Notes: generated by a model not told the origin, from the letters alone. A stretch of 64,000 bases of DNA from Desulfurococcus amylolyticus Z-533 (GCF_000513855.1 NZ_KI911318.1:452087-516086), one strand, 5' to 3'; shown: positions 34,507 to 43,715, counted from the stretch's first letter. Program-made: numbers and translations.

Positions 34507-35514
34507 ATGGGGCACGCATTGATCCCAGTAATCACCGTGTTAAGTCTGCTGGTTTCACAAGGGCTACCGTTTTTTTCTCTTCAAACCACCAGCGGAGTAT
34601 ACGTGGTTACTGTTTTCCCTAGTCTGGTAAGTGATATTAAACTCCTACTGTGCGATGGTGACGTAGTCGATTATATTATTCCCCCAGGCGTAGATCCCCA
34701 TGAATACCAGTTATCCATTAGTGACTACCAGAAACTAAAGAGGGCGTCGATAATAGTTTCAACAGGGCATACTGGTGCCGAAGTGGAGATAGAGGAGCTT
34801 GTGAAGAAGGGTGAGTTGAACGCAACACTTATCAATATACTTGAGATCCCTGGAATCAGGATTACCATTAATCCCTCCAGTGGGCAGGCCAATCTCCACA
34901 TGCCTATTTACGATCCATTAAACTACATCCTCTTCGTTGGAAATCTGACAAGCACACTAGCGAAAGCCAACCCCTTGAAAGCTGATTGCTATAGGGATAA
35001 AGCCTTAAAGCTAGTAAACTCACTCATATCCCTAGTTAATAAGATGATAGGCAAATACCGTGACGTGTCCACTATAATAGACCTACCTGAAATACAATAT
35101 GCCGTGGAATGGATGGGGTTCAAGGTAGTTAAATCACTTGTTCCAGAGCATGAGGTGCAACCATCCCCTCAGGATATAGCGTCTGTCGAGAGCTTCATGA
35201 AGAGTGGGAGTACTCCGTTAGTGTTTATAACATCGCCGGCCGCCTCTAGTGAAGGCAATGCATTGATCGAGTTATCGAAGAAATATAATATAACCATAAT
35301 AGAGGTCCCATCGCCGCTGGTTAATGGCTCCATACCTGATAAACTATACTATATAAGTTCTCAAGTAAGTGGTGTGAACATTAAGGAAGCCGGAGAGCCT
35401 TCTACGAAACTGGAGGGGCCTTCTCATCTAGCATCTGATCCCCTCTCCATAATACTCTATGTGGTTATAGGTGTCATAATAGGTTTAGCATTGTCTAGGT
35501 GGGTTTACAGATGA
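34507..35514 (+). CDS. Metal-binding ABC substrate-binding protein (ZnuA/TroA family), C-terminally anchored
   Basis: 335 residues. A signal peptide (residues 1-20, LIPVITVLSLLVSQGLP) is followed by a TroA-type cluster A-9 fold. PPGVDPHEYQLS carries the first metal-ligand histidine, and GHTGAE, DLPEIQYAVEWMGF and PEHEVQPSPQDI mark the later ligand regions. The C-terminal helix (SIILYVVIGVIIGLALSRW) anchors it to the membrane. ATG 34507 is preferred over the upstream in-frame TTG 34486 that falls inside operator 2. The metal (Zn, Mn or another) is not decidable; the histidine-rich loop of ZnuA is absent. Confidence 0.85.
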   Translation: MGHALIPVITVLSLLVSQGLPFFSLQTTSGVYVVTVFPSLVSDIKLLLCDGDVVDYIIPPGVDPHEYQLSISDYQKLKRASIIVSTGHTGAEVEIEELVKKGELNATLINILEIPGIRITINPSSGQANLHMPIYDPLNYILFVGNLTSTLAKANPLKADCYRDKALKLVNSLISLVNKMIGKYRDVSTIIDLPEIQYAVEWMGFKVVKSLVPEHEVQPSPQDIASVESFMKSGSTPLVFITSPAASSEGNALIELSKKYNITIIEVPSPLVNGSIPDKLYYISSQVSGVNIKEAGEPSTKLEGPSHLASDPLSIILYVVIGVIIGLALSRWVYR

Positions 35515-36401
35515 CCCCAGGTGCCAGAAGGAGATCGAGTTCCCTGTTAGCATGCATTATTGTATCCATAGTTTTCCTAGTGTCCCTGGTGTTTTCCTCC
35601 AGGGTCATAGGGGTTGATAAGGTTATAGCATACTGGTTAACGGGGTTATCGCTTAGCTTAGTCGGCTTGCTGGCCTATTATAGGGGGTTAGAGTTCCTTG
35701 TCTCAGGCTCCATACATAATAGTTTTCTAGCGGCTACCCTCGGCTACATCTTTGCATTAATATTCGGGGTGAACATATATTATTCAGCGATACCGGTTGG
35801 GTTGATGTTAACATATCTCGCCGGATACTTAATTCACAGAGGAATAGATCCCAACAAAGTATCCTCTTTCATGGTTTCATTCTCATCATCGATGGGTGTT
35901 CTACTAGCATACTACGTGTTAACAATGTTCCCTGCGCAATATAGTCTATCCAGTATAATGCTAGGGGATCCTGTTCTAATGAGCAGGCAAGACGTCCTGG
36001 TGACTATTGTTATTTCAATAATTGTAGTCACAGTGGTTATTTTAATATACAACAAGATAATTTTATTAAGCATAGATCCCGTGTCCGCTAGGATAGCTGG
36101 TGTGAGGATAGGCTACTATGATTTCATCACTTACACCCTAATCGGTTTAGCCACGATAGGGCTACTACGTATCAGTGGTTACATAATGGAGCATGTAATG
36201 ATACTCCTCCCGGCAATAGTTGGGGCAAGAATCTCTAGAAGCAGTAAGGAGCACTTACTATTAACACTACTAGTGTCAACAACGTCTACGATGCTGGGAT
36301 ATGTAGCTGCAGTAAACTATGGATTAAGCCCTGTAGGTGTAAGTGGTTTTATCCTTGTCATCGCTTTTCTATATGTGGCGCTCACAGGGTGGGGAAGATA
36401 G
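35511..36401 (+). CDS. Metal ABC transporter permease (ZnuB/MntC type)
   Basis: 296 residues with about eight to nine hydrophobic segments. The ABC-3 signature is visible in DPVSARIAGVRIGYYDF and YIMEHVMILLPAIVGARIS. ATG 35511 overlaps the binding-protein stop by the sequence ATGA, a coupled arrangement; GTG 35499 would lie further inside that gene. The regulator gene starts directly after its TAG. Confidence 0.88.
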   Translation: MTPGARRRSSSLLACIIVSIVFLVSLVFSSRVIGVDKVIAYWLTGLSLSLVGLLAYYRGLEFLVSGSIHNSFLAATLGYIFALIFGVNIYYSAIPVGLMLTYLAGYLIHRGIDPNKVSSFMVSFSSSMGVLLAYYVLTMFPAQYSLSSIMLGDPVLMSRQDVLVTIVISIIVVTVVILIYNKIILLSIDPVSARIAGVRIGYYDFITYTLIGLATIGLLRISGYIMEHVMILLPAIVGARISRSSKEHLLLTLLVSTTSTMLGYVAAVNYGLSPVGVSGFILVIAFLYVALTGWGR

Positions 36402-36800
36402 ATGGGCGGGAATTCAAAGAAGAGGTTTGGAGTGAGCGTGCCCTACCATGTGGCGGAGAAACTGGATAATCTAGCCGGATTATTTCGCTGTGATAGATCT
36501 ACTATAGTATCGAATGCTTTAAACGAGTATATACATGAGAATCTCCACGAGGATAGGGAGCACAAGTGTCGTGGTGTAATAGTTGTTTACTCGCAGAGCC
36601 CGCTGCCCTCCTCTATTATTTCGAGATACAGCTCTGTTATTACATCGTATAGTGTTCATAGGATGGGGAATGAATTTATAATAGTGATAATAGTTGAGGG
36701 ATCTTCTAAACTAATAAGCGAGTTGAGAAGACTTGTCTCATCAGGCTCCAAGATCCAGAGGTATCTCCCATTAGATGATTTAAACGTGTTAAGCCAGTAG
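36402..36800 (+). CDS. NikR-like ribbon-helix-helix metal regulator
   Basis: 132 residues: ribbon-helix-helix DNA-binding domain KKRFGVSVPYHVAEKLDNLA (residues 6-25) with RSTIVSNALNEYI as second helix, and a C-terminal ACT-like metal-sensing domain (HKCRGVIVVYSQ, EFIIVIIVEGSSKLI). NikR senses nickel with His/Cys ligands; here H and C of HKC and a later H (SVHRMG) are present but the full set differs, so the metal is uncertain. It follows the permease with no gap and probably binds the TTGTGCAYAA sites at 34451 and 34486. Confidence 0.78.
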   Translation: MGGNSKKRFGVSVPYHVAEKLDNLAGLFRCDRSTIVSNALNEYIHENLHEDREHKCRGVIVVYSQSPLPSSIISRYSSVITSYSVHRMGNEFIIVIIVEGSSKLISELRRLVSSGSKIQRYLPLDDLNVLSQ

Positions 36801-36824
36801 ATTAAATGAGCCCAGGTATGAACC

Positions 36825-37691
36825 GTGCCCGAGGCATTCGTATTTAAACCCGTGAAAGGATACTGGTTCACTTTTTTCACTATTGATGAGCTGAAGCGTT
36901 CAAGCGGATGTATTGAAACTACACTGGATCTAGGTTTATCAACTAGGGTTGTCTGCGTGGAGAACAATAGGTTACTACTTAGCAAAGGCATCGAGGTAGA
37001 TGTTAGAGAGTTAGAGCCAAGCGAGCATGATAGGGTTGTACTGCTAGAGGAAACCGGGAGAATATATGAGGTGGTACTCCATACTGAAACAGGGTTCTAT
37101 AAATTAAAGGCGACGGGTAAAACTACAGTGCCAACGCTCGAGATAAACGGCATCCATATGCATAGAATACAGGACACCGATCCGTGGCGCGACACGATCT
37201 CGAAGATACGGGCAGCTAGGGTTACAAGTGGCCTAAACATCCTTGACACATGTATGGGGTTGGGTTATACAGCTATAGCTTCTCTGAGGAGGGGGGCTAG
37301 TAGCATCTATATTTTTGAGATAGATGAAAATGTTGTATGGATAACTGAGAGGAATCCATGGAGCAGGGAGTTATCCAGTGATAGAATAAGGATTAATATA
37401 ATGGATGTAGTTGAAGGCATCTTCTCACTAGAGTCAGAGTATTTTCATAGAGTAATACATGATCCACCTAGATTCACAAGAAGCACTGGTAGCCTATATA
37501 GTCTTGACTTCTACAAAGAACTATACAGGGTGCTCAGGCATGGAGGTATTTTATTCCATTATACTGGTGAGCCGAGGCGGCATGGGGCACCAAGTATTCT
37601 CAAAGGAATAAAGAATAGGTTAATGGAGGCCGGGTTCACCAACGTATATTATGATGCAGAGGCTCAGGGCTTCATTGGCTTCAAGAGGTAG
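36825..37691 (+). CDS. Predicted SAM-dependent methyltransferase (COG2521-like)
   Basis: 288 residues. A class I methyltransferase fold occupies the C-terminal part: motif I ILDTCMGLGYTAIA near residue 138, acidic end of strand 2 IFEIDEN, and HDPPRFTRS as the motif IV equivalent near 208. The first 120 residues form a separate beta-rich domain (TTLDLGLSTRVVCVENN). Archaeal relatives are annotated only as predicted methyltransferases; the DPPR motif suggests an N-methylated substrate. GTG 36825 is 24 bp after the regulator gene. Confidence 0.78.
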   Translation: MPEAFVFKPVKGYWFTFFTIDELKRSSGCIETTLDLGLSTRVVCVENNRLLLSKGIEVDVRELEPSEHDRVVLLEETGRIYEVVLHTETGFYKLKATGKTTVPTLEINGIHMHRIQDTDPWRDTISKIRAARVTSGLNILDTCMGLGYTAIASLRRGASSIYIFEIDENVVWITERNPWSRELSSDRIRINIMDVVEGIFSLESEYFHRVIHDPPRFTRSTGSLYSLDFYKELYRVLRHGGILFHYTGEPRRHGAPSILKGIKNRLMEAGFTNVYYDAEAQGFIGFKR

Positions 37692-38102
37692 TTATTCAAG
37701 GAGTTTTTCAAGAGGCTTGAATTCCCCTGGCCTGAGCCTTCCGAACTTTTTCTTTACTAATTCCACCAGCCATGGTGATAAACTATATACTCCATTCCTA
37801 TGGTATAGTATCCCCTCTCTGACTAATTCTGCTAGTACACGTCTCACCTCTACTTCGATGAGTGTATCCTCGGTCTCTGGGAGGAGATCTCTATCTCCTT
37901 CCCGGATCTTCTTTTTCACTTCTTCACGTATATCTAATACTGCTATTATATCGCCTGCACTTATATGTCTTAGGAAGTAGTTTACAATAATCCTCTCAAG
38001 CCTGCTGAGGCTTCTAAGCCTGTTAATACCCTTGTTAATATCTGTGTTATTGTTGTTCTGGCTACTCAAAGATATCCACCTATCAGTAATACCATGTATC
38101 AT
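37692..38102 (-). CDS. Winged-helix-like protein, unknown function
   Basis: About 136 residues. ATG 38102 keeps overlap with the upstream gene to 20 bp; a longer version from 38177 would overlap by 95 bp. The central part (RLERIIVNYFLRHISAGDII, then VRRVLAELVREGILYHRNGVYSLS) looks like a winged helix with its beta-hairpin wing. The C-terminus is basic. No family is recognised. It is convergent with the methyltransferase, with no gap. Confidence 0.5.
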   Translation of the reverse strand: MIHGITDRWISLSSQNNNNTDINKGINRLRSLSRLERIIVNYFLRHISAGDIIAVLDIREEVKKKIREGDRDLLPETEDTLIEVEVRRVLAELVREGILYHRNGVYSLSPWLVELVKKKFGRLRPGEFKPLEKLLE

Positions 38103-39036
38103 AGTAATAGTGCTCAGGGACCATAAAACTATTATTCCTTCTAGCTCTGCAGAAACCCTTGAACAAGCATTTATCACATCTAGGTGGGTTATCCCTTAGA
38201 CATATCCTCCTACCCATCAGCCAAAAATAGTCATCCAGGGTGGCCGGGTCTATACCTGCCTCACTGGATATAGCCTCGTATCCTCGTCTAATAACCATCC
38301 TTAACAATATGTCTTCTTCACGTGAGACTTCCCTCTGCTCCCTTATCTTAACCCATAGATTGCCTGAAACCATCACTATTCCAAGCCTATACGCTATCCT
38401 TGATAAGTGATTGTCAACTGGGATCCCTAGTTTATCGAGAAACGTGAACACCCTTCTTTTGACCAGGAATTTCGCGAGTAATAATGACTTCTTCTCAACA
38501 GGGTCTTCATAGGCCCTGAAAACCCTTAGGAGATCTATGAATCCAGGCTCCATTAAAGAGCCGTAGAGCCTCCCTCTTGATACCTCTATGAGCCTGGTAA
38601 CCCTGCCCTCGTATAGTTTAGAGATTTTCAACCCCAAATCCCTTAGAAGAATAGTTCTGGCATCTATATCCGGTGGACTTGCACTACCTATGCTGAGCCA
38701 GGATTTAACTTCCTCGATTCTCACCTGTGCTAAGCGAGCTGGATCAAAGAACCCCGGGTCCTCCGAATACTTTTTCATTCCAAGCCTATATAGTAGATCA
38801 GCACCGTGGTAGAACCCATCTTCAAGCATGGCCTCGTATGGTTTTCCAGGTCTACTCAGCCTATGATCCATGGCCACCATGACTATAAAGTATCTGAGGA
38901 TGTTTTCTGGGTTATCGTTGCAGGGCGGGTAGAATTTTGTATCACAAAGATCCAATGTGTCAAGCCTCTCAATATTGTTTCTTAAGACTCTCGAAACCCT
39001 CTCTATTATTGATGTGTCTAACCCTACAACCTCCAT
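38083..39036 (-). CDS. Endonuclease III-like Fe-S protein (HhH-GPD-related), function unknown
   Basis: 317 residues, helical. A C-terminal cysteine set CLRDNPPRCDKCLFKGFC has spacing C-x7-C-x2-C-x5-C, close to the iron-sulfur loop of endonuclease III (C-x6-C-x2-C-x5-C). RVFTFLDKLGIPVDNHLSRIAYRLGI resembles a helix-hairpin-helix region and SEAGIDPATLDDYFWLMGRRIC lies just before the cluster. The typical catalytic Lys/Asp pair is not evident, so DNA glycosylase activity is unproven. The N-terminal PGKPYEAMLEDGFYHGADLL block recurs in archaeal proteins annotated as iron-sulfur cluster loop. ATG 39036 has GGTGA 5 nt upstream. Confidence 0.6.
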   Translation of the reverse strand: MEVVGLDTSIIERVSRVLRNNIERLDTLDLCDTKFYPPCNDNPENILRYFIVMVAMDHRLSRPGKPYEAMLEDGFYHGADLLYRLGMKKYSEDPGFFDPARLAQVRIEEVKSWLSIGSASPPDIDARTILLRDLGLKISKLYEGRVTRLIEVSRGRLYGSLMEPGFIDLLRVFRAYEDPVEKKSLLLAKFLVKRRVFTFLDKLGIPVDNHLSRIAYRLGIVMVSGNLWVKIREQREVSREEDILLRMVIRRGYEAISSEAGIDPATLDDYFWLMGRRICLRDNPPRCDKCLFKGFCRARRNNSFMVPEHYYYDTWYY

Positions 39037-39126
39037 AATACTCACCTTTATTTTATCTAGGGTTTTATGCTAGTTTAACTTATCTTTAAACTGGGAGTGG
39101 GAGAAAGAATATTAAGGGATAGTACT

Positions 39127-39588
39127 ATGTCCGCGGATAGTATTAAAAAACGCTTGGAAGACGGGAAAATACTTGTTGGATTTATACATGAGTCAGTATT
39201 AGCAGGGGATTTTATCGCGGTGAATGGTGGATTCTCTGTAAAGATCGCGGCCGGGAAAACCGTAGTGCTTCATGGTAGGGGTAGGGTATGGTTGTTGACT
39301 GGTGAAACATGTATTGCTATTAGTGAAAAAGGGGCTATAATAATTGATCACCTATATTGTGAGAAAGCCCTGCTCATAGGTATCCAATACCCGGTTATCG
39401 CACGTTACGTGAAGACTTTAGAGGCTTATACACGTAGGGTACATATTGGGGAACTCAACTCCGGTAAATGGGTGGCATCGTCGATGAGCAATGTGGATAA
39501 GGTGAGCGTTGCCACCGCTCTATTTATGGATCCCCATTCCCATATCTCGGAGATAGAGTATATGGATTCGATATATTATGGGTATTAA
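39127..39588 (+). CDS. Unknown beta-rich protein
   Basis: 153 residues from ATG 39127; GTG/other upstream starts are less likely because the TATA-like TTTAAAC near 39085 places the start site at about 39110. Repeated short strands (KILVGFIHESV, VNGGFSVKIAAGKTVVLHG) suggest a PUA- or cupin-like beta barrel, followed by a helical end. No family is recognised. It stands alone between two minus-strand operons. Confidence 0.5.
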   Translation: MSADSIKKRLEDGKILVGFIHESVLAGDFIAVNGGFSVKIAAGKTVVLHGRGRVWLLTGETCIAISEKGAIIIDHLYCEKALLIGIQYPVIARYVKTLEAYTRRVHIGELNSGKWVASSMSNVDKVSVATALFMDPHSHISEIEYMDSIYYGY

Positions 39589-39632
39589 AAACACATATGG
39601 TTGCTTTGTTTACCATGGTTAAAAGCACTCGT

Positions 39633-39839
39633 TTAATCTTGTGACGGGGTTAGACTGCTCGAAACCTTTATCCTGGCTACAATTATCTTCTCCCTCAATA
39701 ATACTAAACTATTATATAGCTGGTAGATTACCCCAGGAGTTATATTATCACCCGGCTTCAGCCTCTGCAGGACTCCCTCAAGTTGATCAATGATATCTAT
39801 AGCATCCTCCAGTAGATCGATTATTTCATGGGTTGACAT
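39633..39839 (-). CDS. Small helical protein in the indolepyruvate oxidoreductase operon
   Basis: 68 residues of predicted helical hairpin (EIIDLLEDAIDIIDQLEGVLQ, then SLVLLREKIIVARIKV). It overlaps the IorB gene by 14 bp, so it is probably translated together with it. No family is recognised; it could stabilise the complex, which is only a guess from position. Confidence 0.5.
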   Translation of the reverse strand: MSTHEIIDLLEDAIDIIDQLEGVLQRLKPGDNITPGVIYQLYNSLVLLREKIIVARIKVSSSLTPSQD

Positions 39840-40428
39840 GTCTCAAACCATCCTCATATGATTTCTTGAGAAGCCTCTTGTTTATATCTACAAGGTGTCC
39901 CCTCAGCGTTTTCTCAATAGCCCACTCGATATCGCTTAATTCAATGTATTTAGATAACTGCTTATCCACGGCCAGAGCGAATCCCAGGAGGGCTATATTT
40001 GATGAAACAACTGAGCCACTCACTTCCATGCTGACTTTATTTGCATCATAGAGGTAGTAAGTCAAGCCCTTCCCGGATATTGCGGCTAGGATTGTATCTC
40101 TAGGGGGATATTTAACTAGTGGGGGAGGCCATAGGAAGTCGTTTACTACTAGTGTTGTACCCTTATCCGCATACACTAGGCTCCGGGCTCCCTCAAACAA
40201 TTCCAGTGATATAATTGTATCAGCGCCTCCTACTGGTATAATCGGGCTTTCACCCTCACCTATTCTCACATGCACTATAACGCTACCGCCCCTCTGGCTC
40301 ATACCATGTACTTCCGCGATACTGACGTCTACGCCTGCATGCATGCATCCCAGCCCTATTAACCTGCCCAGCGTTATTATACCCTGACCCCCTACGCCGG
40401 ATAACACTAGATTAAACCTGGTCTTCAT
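39826..40428 (-). CDS. iorB: Indolepyruvate:ferredoxin oxidoreductase, beta subunit
   Basis: 200 residues of the 2-oxoacid oxidoreductase gamma/IorB family: GVGGQGIITLGRLIG at the N-terminus, EVHGMSQRGGSVIVHVR and NIALLGFAL. With IorA it oxidatively decarboxylates aryl pyruvates from aromatic amino acids to aryl-acetyl-CoA, reducing ferredoxin. ATG 40428 follows GGTGATG that overlaps the IorA stop region, 6 bp away. Confidence 0.93.
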   Translation of the reverse strand: MKTRFNLVLSGVGGQGIITLGRLIGLGCMHAGVDVSIAEVHGMSQRGGSVIVHVRIGEGESPIIPVGGADTIISLELFEGARSLVYADKGTTLVVNDFLWPPPLVKYPPRDTILAAISGKGLTYYLYDANKVSMEVSGSVVSSNIALLGFALAVDKQLSKYIELSDIEWAIEKTLRGHLVDINKRLLKKSYEDGLRHVNP

Positions 40429-40434
40429 ACTGCA

Positions 40435-42348
40435 TCACCAGAGTTTCTCCCACTCAGGGCTCGGAGTGTTTTTAACAGTTATCGCTTTATAGGGACAGAT
40501 AGACGCACATAGTCCACATCCATTGCAGAGCTCTTCTAGTATGATGGGCTTCTTCGATCCTGCTGGCACTATTATAGCTGGACAGGCCGTTAAGTTAACG
40601 CATGCCATACACCCAATGCACTTGTCTTCAACGATGGTATAAATGGGTAGTACTACCTGCTTCCTTCTAGCATCCCTCGCGACTTCGAGAGCGCATCTCA
40701 TACGTGAAACTATTGCTATTCGCTCACCCTTCAAGTACTCTTTGAAAGCCTGTGTAAGTAATTCTATTGATTCTTTAACCCTTAATGGATTAATAACGAT
40801 AGTTTTAAACCCAGCCTGCTCCAATATCTTCTCCGGGAGTATAGCCGTTGTCCGCAACCCCATCGCTGTTATCCCAGTACCTGGATGCGGCTGATGTCCA
40901 GTCATAGCTGTTGTTGAGTTATCGAGTATTAATGGTATGACCTTGGAGTCATTGTAAACTATGTTTAATACCGGGGGTATACCGGCGTGAAAGAATGTAG
41001 AGTCTCCTATAACAGCTATCACTGTATTCTCTAATACTTTTCCGAATCCATGGGCTATGCCTAGGCTTCCACCCATCTCGAAGCACGTCATCTGTGTTTC
41101 AAATGGTTTTTGGTACCCTAGTGTATAACACCCAATATCGCCGGTAAACACAGTATTTCTTATACCAGCCTTGTTAAGGGCTGTTTTAACTATGTAATAA
41201 GTACTTCTATGAGGACACCCAGCACAAAGCACTGGGGGGCGTGGCGGAATCGGAGGCTCGGTTTTCACCTCCCCAATGCTTTGCCATGGAGGCAGGGTCT
41301 CCCTGCCAATGAATTTAGCTACTGGCTCGAAGACCCTATCTATCGAGAGCTCTCCGTTTTCGGGTATCATGTTTTTACCATGTATCTTTACGCTTAAACC
41401 CTCATCAACGGCTATGTCTTTCACCTGGGTCTCTACCACGGGATCGAGTTCCTCGATGACCAGTACTTCTTTTGCATCCTTTAAAACTGTAGTGATAGGT
41501 GCTGGTGGAAGGGGGACTGGTAGGGAGACCTTGATTAATGTCACATCGTTTAAGGCGTCGAGTAGTCTAAGGGCTTCCTCGGCATGAGAGTAGCTAATCC
41601 CGCTTGCAATAACTACTTTACTCCTACCTGGATTCCACACGTATATAAATGGTTCCCTCCCCTCATTACGCCTTATAGCTTCCCATATCTTCATCATCCT
41701 AGTCTTCTGCTTCCTCGCGTTAGCTGGTACAAGCACCCATCTCTCATAGTTTTTATCGAAGACTCCTTTACACTTTTTCTCTGATGGTATATCACCATTT
41801 AATTCAACTGGTTGCCTTGTGTGACTTACCCTTGTAGTGGTTCTAAGAATAACTGGGTGCTCGTATCTACTGCTTAGCTCAAATGCCTCCTTGGTTAAAT
41901 AATATGAGTCCCTCGCGCTGCTGGGTTCAATAACTGGTATATGGGCTAGTAACCCGTACCACCTATTATCCTGCTCGTTTTGGCTGCTGTGTTCGCCTGG
42001 ATCATCAGCTGAAACCACTACGAAGCCTTCTTTCACACCTGAGTAAGCACTACTCATCAATATATCTGCCGCCACATTAACGCCTACATGCTTCATAGCC
42101 GTAATGCTTCTAACCCCGGTTATTGCTGCCGCGTACGCTGTTTCAAATGCCACCTTCTCATTTATACTCCATTCGACATATATCCCGCATTTACCGGCTA
42201 CCTCGCTTAAAGTCTCTATTATCTCCGTGGATGGTGTTCCAGGATACGCTGTTGCTACGCAGATTCCTGCCTCGAGTGCTGCTCTGGCTATTGCTTCATT
42301 CCCCATTAATAACACTTTTTCACCTTTTCCTGAAAGTATATAACTCAT
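40435..42348 (-). CDS. iorA: Indolepyruvate:ferredoxin oxidoreductase, alpha subunit
   Basis: 637 residues. The N-terminal domain starts LLMGNEAIARAALEAG and has ATAYPGTPSTEI. The thiamine diphosphate domain has CAGCPHRSTYY, GDIGCYTLG and GDSTFFHAGIPP. The C-terminal ferredoxin domain has two clusters, CIGCMACVNLTACP and CNGCGLCASICP; the first is of the altered IorA type. ATG 42348 has GGTG at SD distance and is preferred to GTG 42360. It couples amino-acid fermentation to ferredoxin reduction in peptide-using archaea. Confidence 0.95.
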   Translation of the reverse strand: MSYILSGKGEKVLLMGNEAIARAALEAGICVATAYPGTPSTEIIETLSEVAGKCGIYVEWSINEKVAFETAYAAAITGVRSITAMKHVGVNVAADILMSSAYSGVKEGFVVVSADDPGEHSSQNEQDNRWYGLLAHIPVIEPSSARDSYYLTKEAFELSSRYEHPVILRTTTRVSHTRQPVELNGDIPSEKKCKGVFDKNYERWVLVPANARKQKTRMMKIWEAIRRNEGREPFIYVWNPGRSKVVIASGISYSHAEEALRLLDALNDVTLIKVSLPVPLPPAPITTVLKDAKEVLVIEELDPVVETQVKDIAVDEGLSVKIHGKNMIPENGELSIDRVFEPVAKFIGRETLPPWQSIGEVKTEPPIPPRPPVLCAGCPHRSTYYIVKTALNKAGIRNTVFTGDIGCYTLGYQKPFETQMTCFEMGGSLGIAHGFGKVLENTVIAVIGDSTFFHAGIPPVLNIVYNDSKVIPLILDNSTTAMTGHQPHPGTGITAMGLRTTAILPEKILEQAGFKTIVINPLRVKESIELLTQAFKEYLKGERIAIVSRMRCALEVARDARRKQVVLPIYTIVEDKCIGCMACVNLTACPAIIVPAGSKKPIILEELCNGCGLCASICPYKAITVKNTPSPEWEKLW

Positions 42349-42360
42349 GTCCCGCACCAC

Positions 42361-42567
42361 TATCTTATGTATGGTATGTACTAGTATATATACTATAAAC
42401 TACATATATTCTCATGCATGACCCTATTTTTAACCCTATGTAATCCTGTAGCAGATTCTAACCCGGTGGATTATGTTATGAATGCTAGTTAACCATTGGT
42501 TGGTGGGATTCAATAATTAAAAAAGTTTATATATTACTATCCCACATAATATAAATTGGTGAAGAAA
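42361..42567. promoter_or_regulatory. Divergent promoter region between iorA and a small basic-protein gene
   Basis: AT-rich 207 bp. On the plus strand AAAAAGTTTATATATTAC at about 42522-42540 is a TATA box for the gene at 42568. On the minus strand the TAGTATATATAC stretch near 42385 can serve iorA. No other feature was seen. Confidence 0.5.
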
Positions 42568-42918
42568 ATGGTTAGGAAGAAGAAAGTAGTATATGAGGAC
42601 TCAGACATACTAATCGAGATAGCCCCAAGGGATATAGAGTTACCCGATGTAGTATACGATGCCATTAGAAACAAGGGCAGGCCAGTATTCTTCCAGGAAC
42701 TCGTCAAGGAGTTCAGCGGTATTGCTGGTGAGGATAGAGTACGTAAAGCCGTGAATCATTTACTAGCATTAAAGAAGATAGTGGAGTTCCCGGATGGAAG
42801 TCTTGGAACACCTGACATGAAGTGGGAGCCCACCACCATTAAGCGTAGACGCCGTAGAAGAACCCCAAGGCTGATGGATATAGATGTAGAAGGAACCCTA
42901 TACAAGGTAACCACTTAA
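42568..42918 (+). CDS. Small basic winged-helix-like protein
   Basis: 116 residues. ATG 42568 has a strong SD (GGTGA, 5-6 nt) and is preferred to TTG 42556. A helical region (VVYDAIRNKGRPVFFQELVK) is followed by RVRKAVNHLLALKKIVEFPDG, which has the shape of a winged helix, and then a run of arginines (KRRRRRRTPR). This suggests nucleic-acid binding. A strong TATA box supports high expression. No family is named with confidence. Confidence 0.65.
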   Translation: MVRKKKVVYEDSDILIEIAPRDIELPDVVYDAIRNKGRPVFFQELVKEFSGIAGEDRVRKAVNHLLALKKIVEFPDGSLGTPDMKWEPTTIKRRRRRRTPRLMDIDVEGTLYKVTT

Positions 42919-42941
42919 GCCCTATCCTGGCTGTTTTTTAA

Positions 42942-43586
42942 TCATACATTTTTCCTCCTGGTACCCCTACCCCTATCTATCCACGGGCCACTCTTGTAGT
43001 TAACGCATTTCTCTATGGCTGGTATTATAATACCATATCGTGAATTCAGCTCGCATATAAAGTCATCTGGCACCAGTGCTAAAGACCCTCTCTTTGTCTT
43101 AACGATATATGCTTTATCCCTAAGTGCAGGCATGGCTTCCGCCTCCTCAACTATTAAGTCTAGGAATATAGGTAAACGGGTAGTGTTGATGAAGCCTCTT
43201 TGACGCTTAATCCCGTATTCGTCGGTGAAGATCTCGCCAATCCTCCTCCCATCATTACATATACCCTGCTGGTTACACTCTATGGTTCTAACTAGTTTAG
43301 AGGACGATATGATCTTGATTATTTCCATAAGCTTCCCATTATTATTTAAGCTGGGCTCCTGTGTCTCAGGCTTCTTCTCAGACATCCTAGATGACTTTGC
43401 CTTCCTCAGGATGATCTCCTTTATTTCATCGAGGCTGCTCATATTATTTTGAGGGATGGCATGTCCCTCAGCGGATTTCACGGTATCTATGGAACCACTG
43501 GTTTCCCCGCTCGCCCGGTCTTTATCCCTGGGAACCATGAAATCAGTAAGCTTCCTGGAACGGGGCTTTCTCTCTCCAGCCGGCAT
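42942..43586 (-). CDS. Unknown protein with disordered N-terminus
   Basis: 214 residues. The first 80 are low in hydrophobics and rich in charged and polar residues (probably unstructured); the rest appears folded (KLMEIIKIISSSKLVRTIEC, FINTTRLPIFLDLIVEEAEA). Two cysteines (ECNQQGIC) could bind metal. A TATA-like AAATATTTAA at 43621-43630, read on the minus strand, fits a start site about 10 nt before ATG 43586. No family is recognised. Confidence 0.55.
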   Translation of the reverse strand: MPAGERKPRSRKLTDFMVPRDKDRASGETSGSIDTVKSAEGHAIPQNNMSSLDEIKEIILRKAKSSRMSEKKPETQEPSLNNNGKLMEIIKIISSSKLVRTIECNQQGICNDGRRIGEIFTDEYGIKRQRGFINTTRLPIFLDLIVEEAEAMPALRDKAYIVKTKRGSLALVPDDFICELNSRYGIIIPAIEKCVNYKSGPWIDRGRGTRRKNV

Positions 43587-43670
43587 GTTTCTATCCTCAA
43601 AACACTATCCACGGGACAACAAATATTTAAACACGAGTGCTCGGCGAGTCTATTAGTACTGAAGACCGTA

Positions 43671-43682
43671 AAATATTTAAAA
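43671..43682 (+). promoter_or_regulatory. TATA box of the tRNA-Lys gene
   Basis: AATATTTAAAAA at 43671-43682 is about 35-45 nt upstream of the mature tRNA, leaving room for a 10-15 nt 5' leader removed by RNase P. Confidence 0.55.
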
Positions 43683-43715
43683 ACCACACCTACCTATGGT
43701 TATTGAATTGGACAT

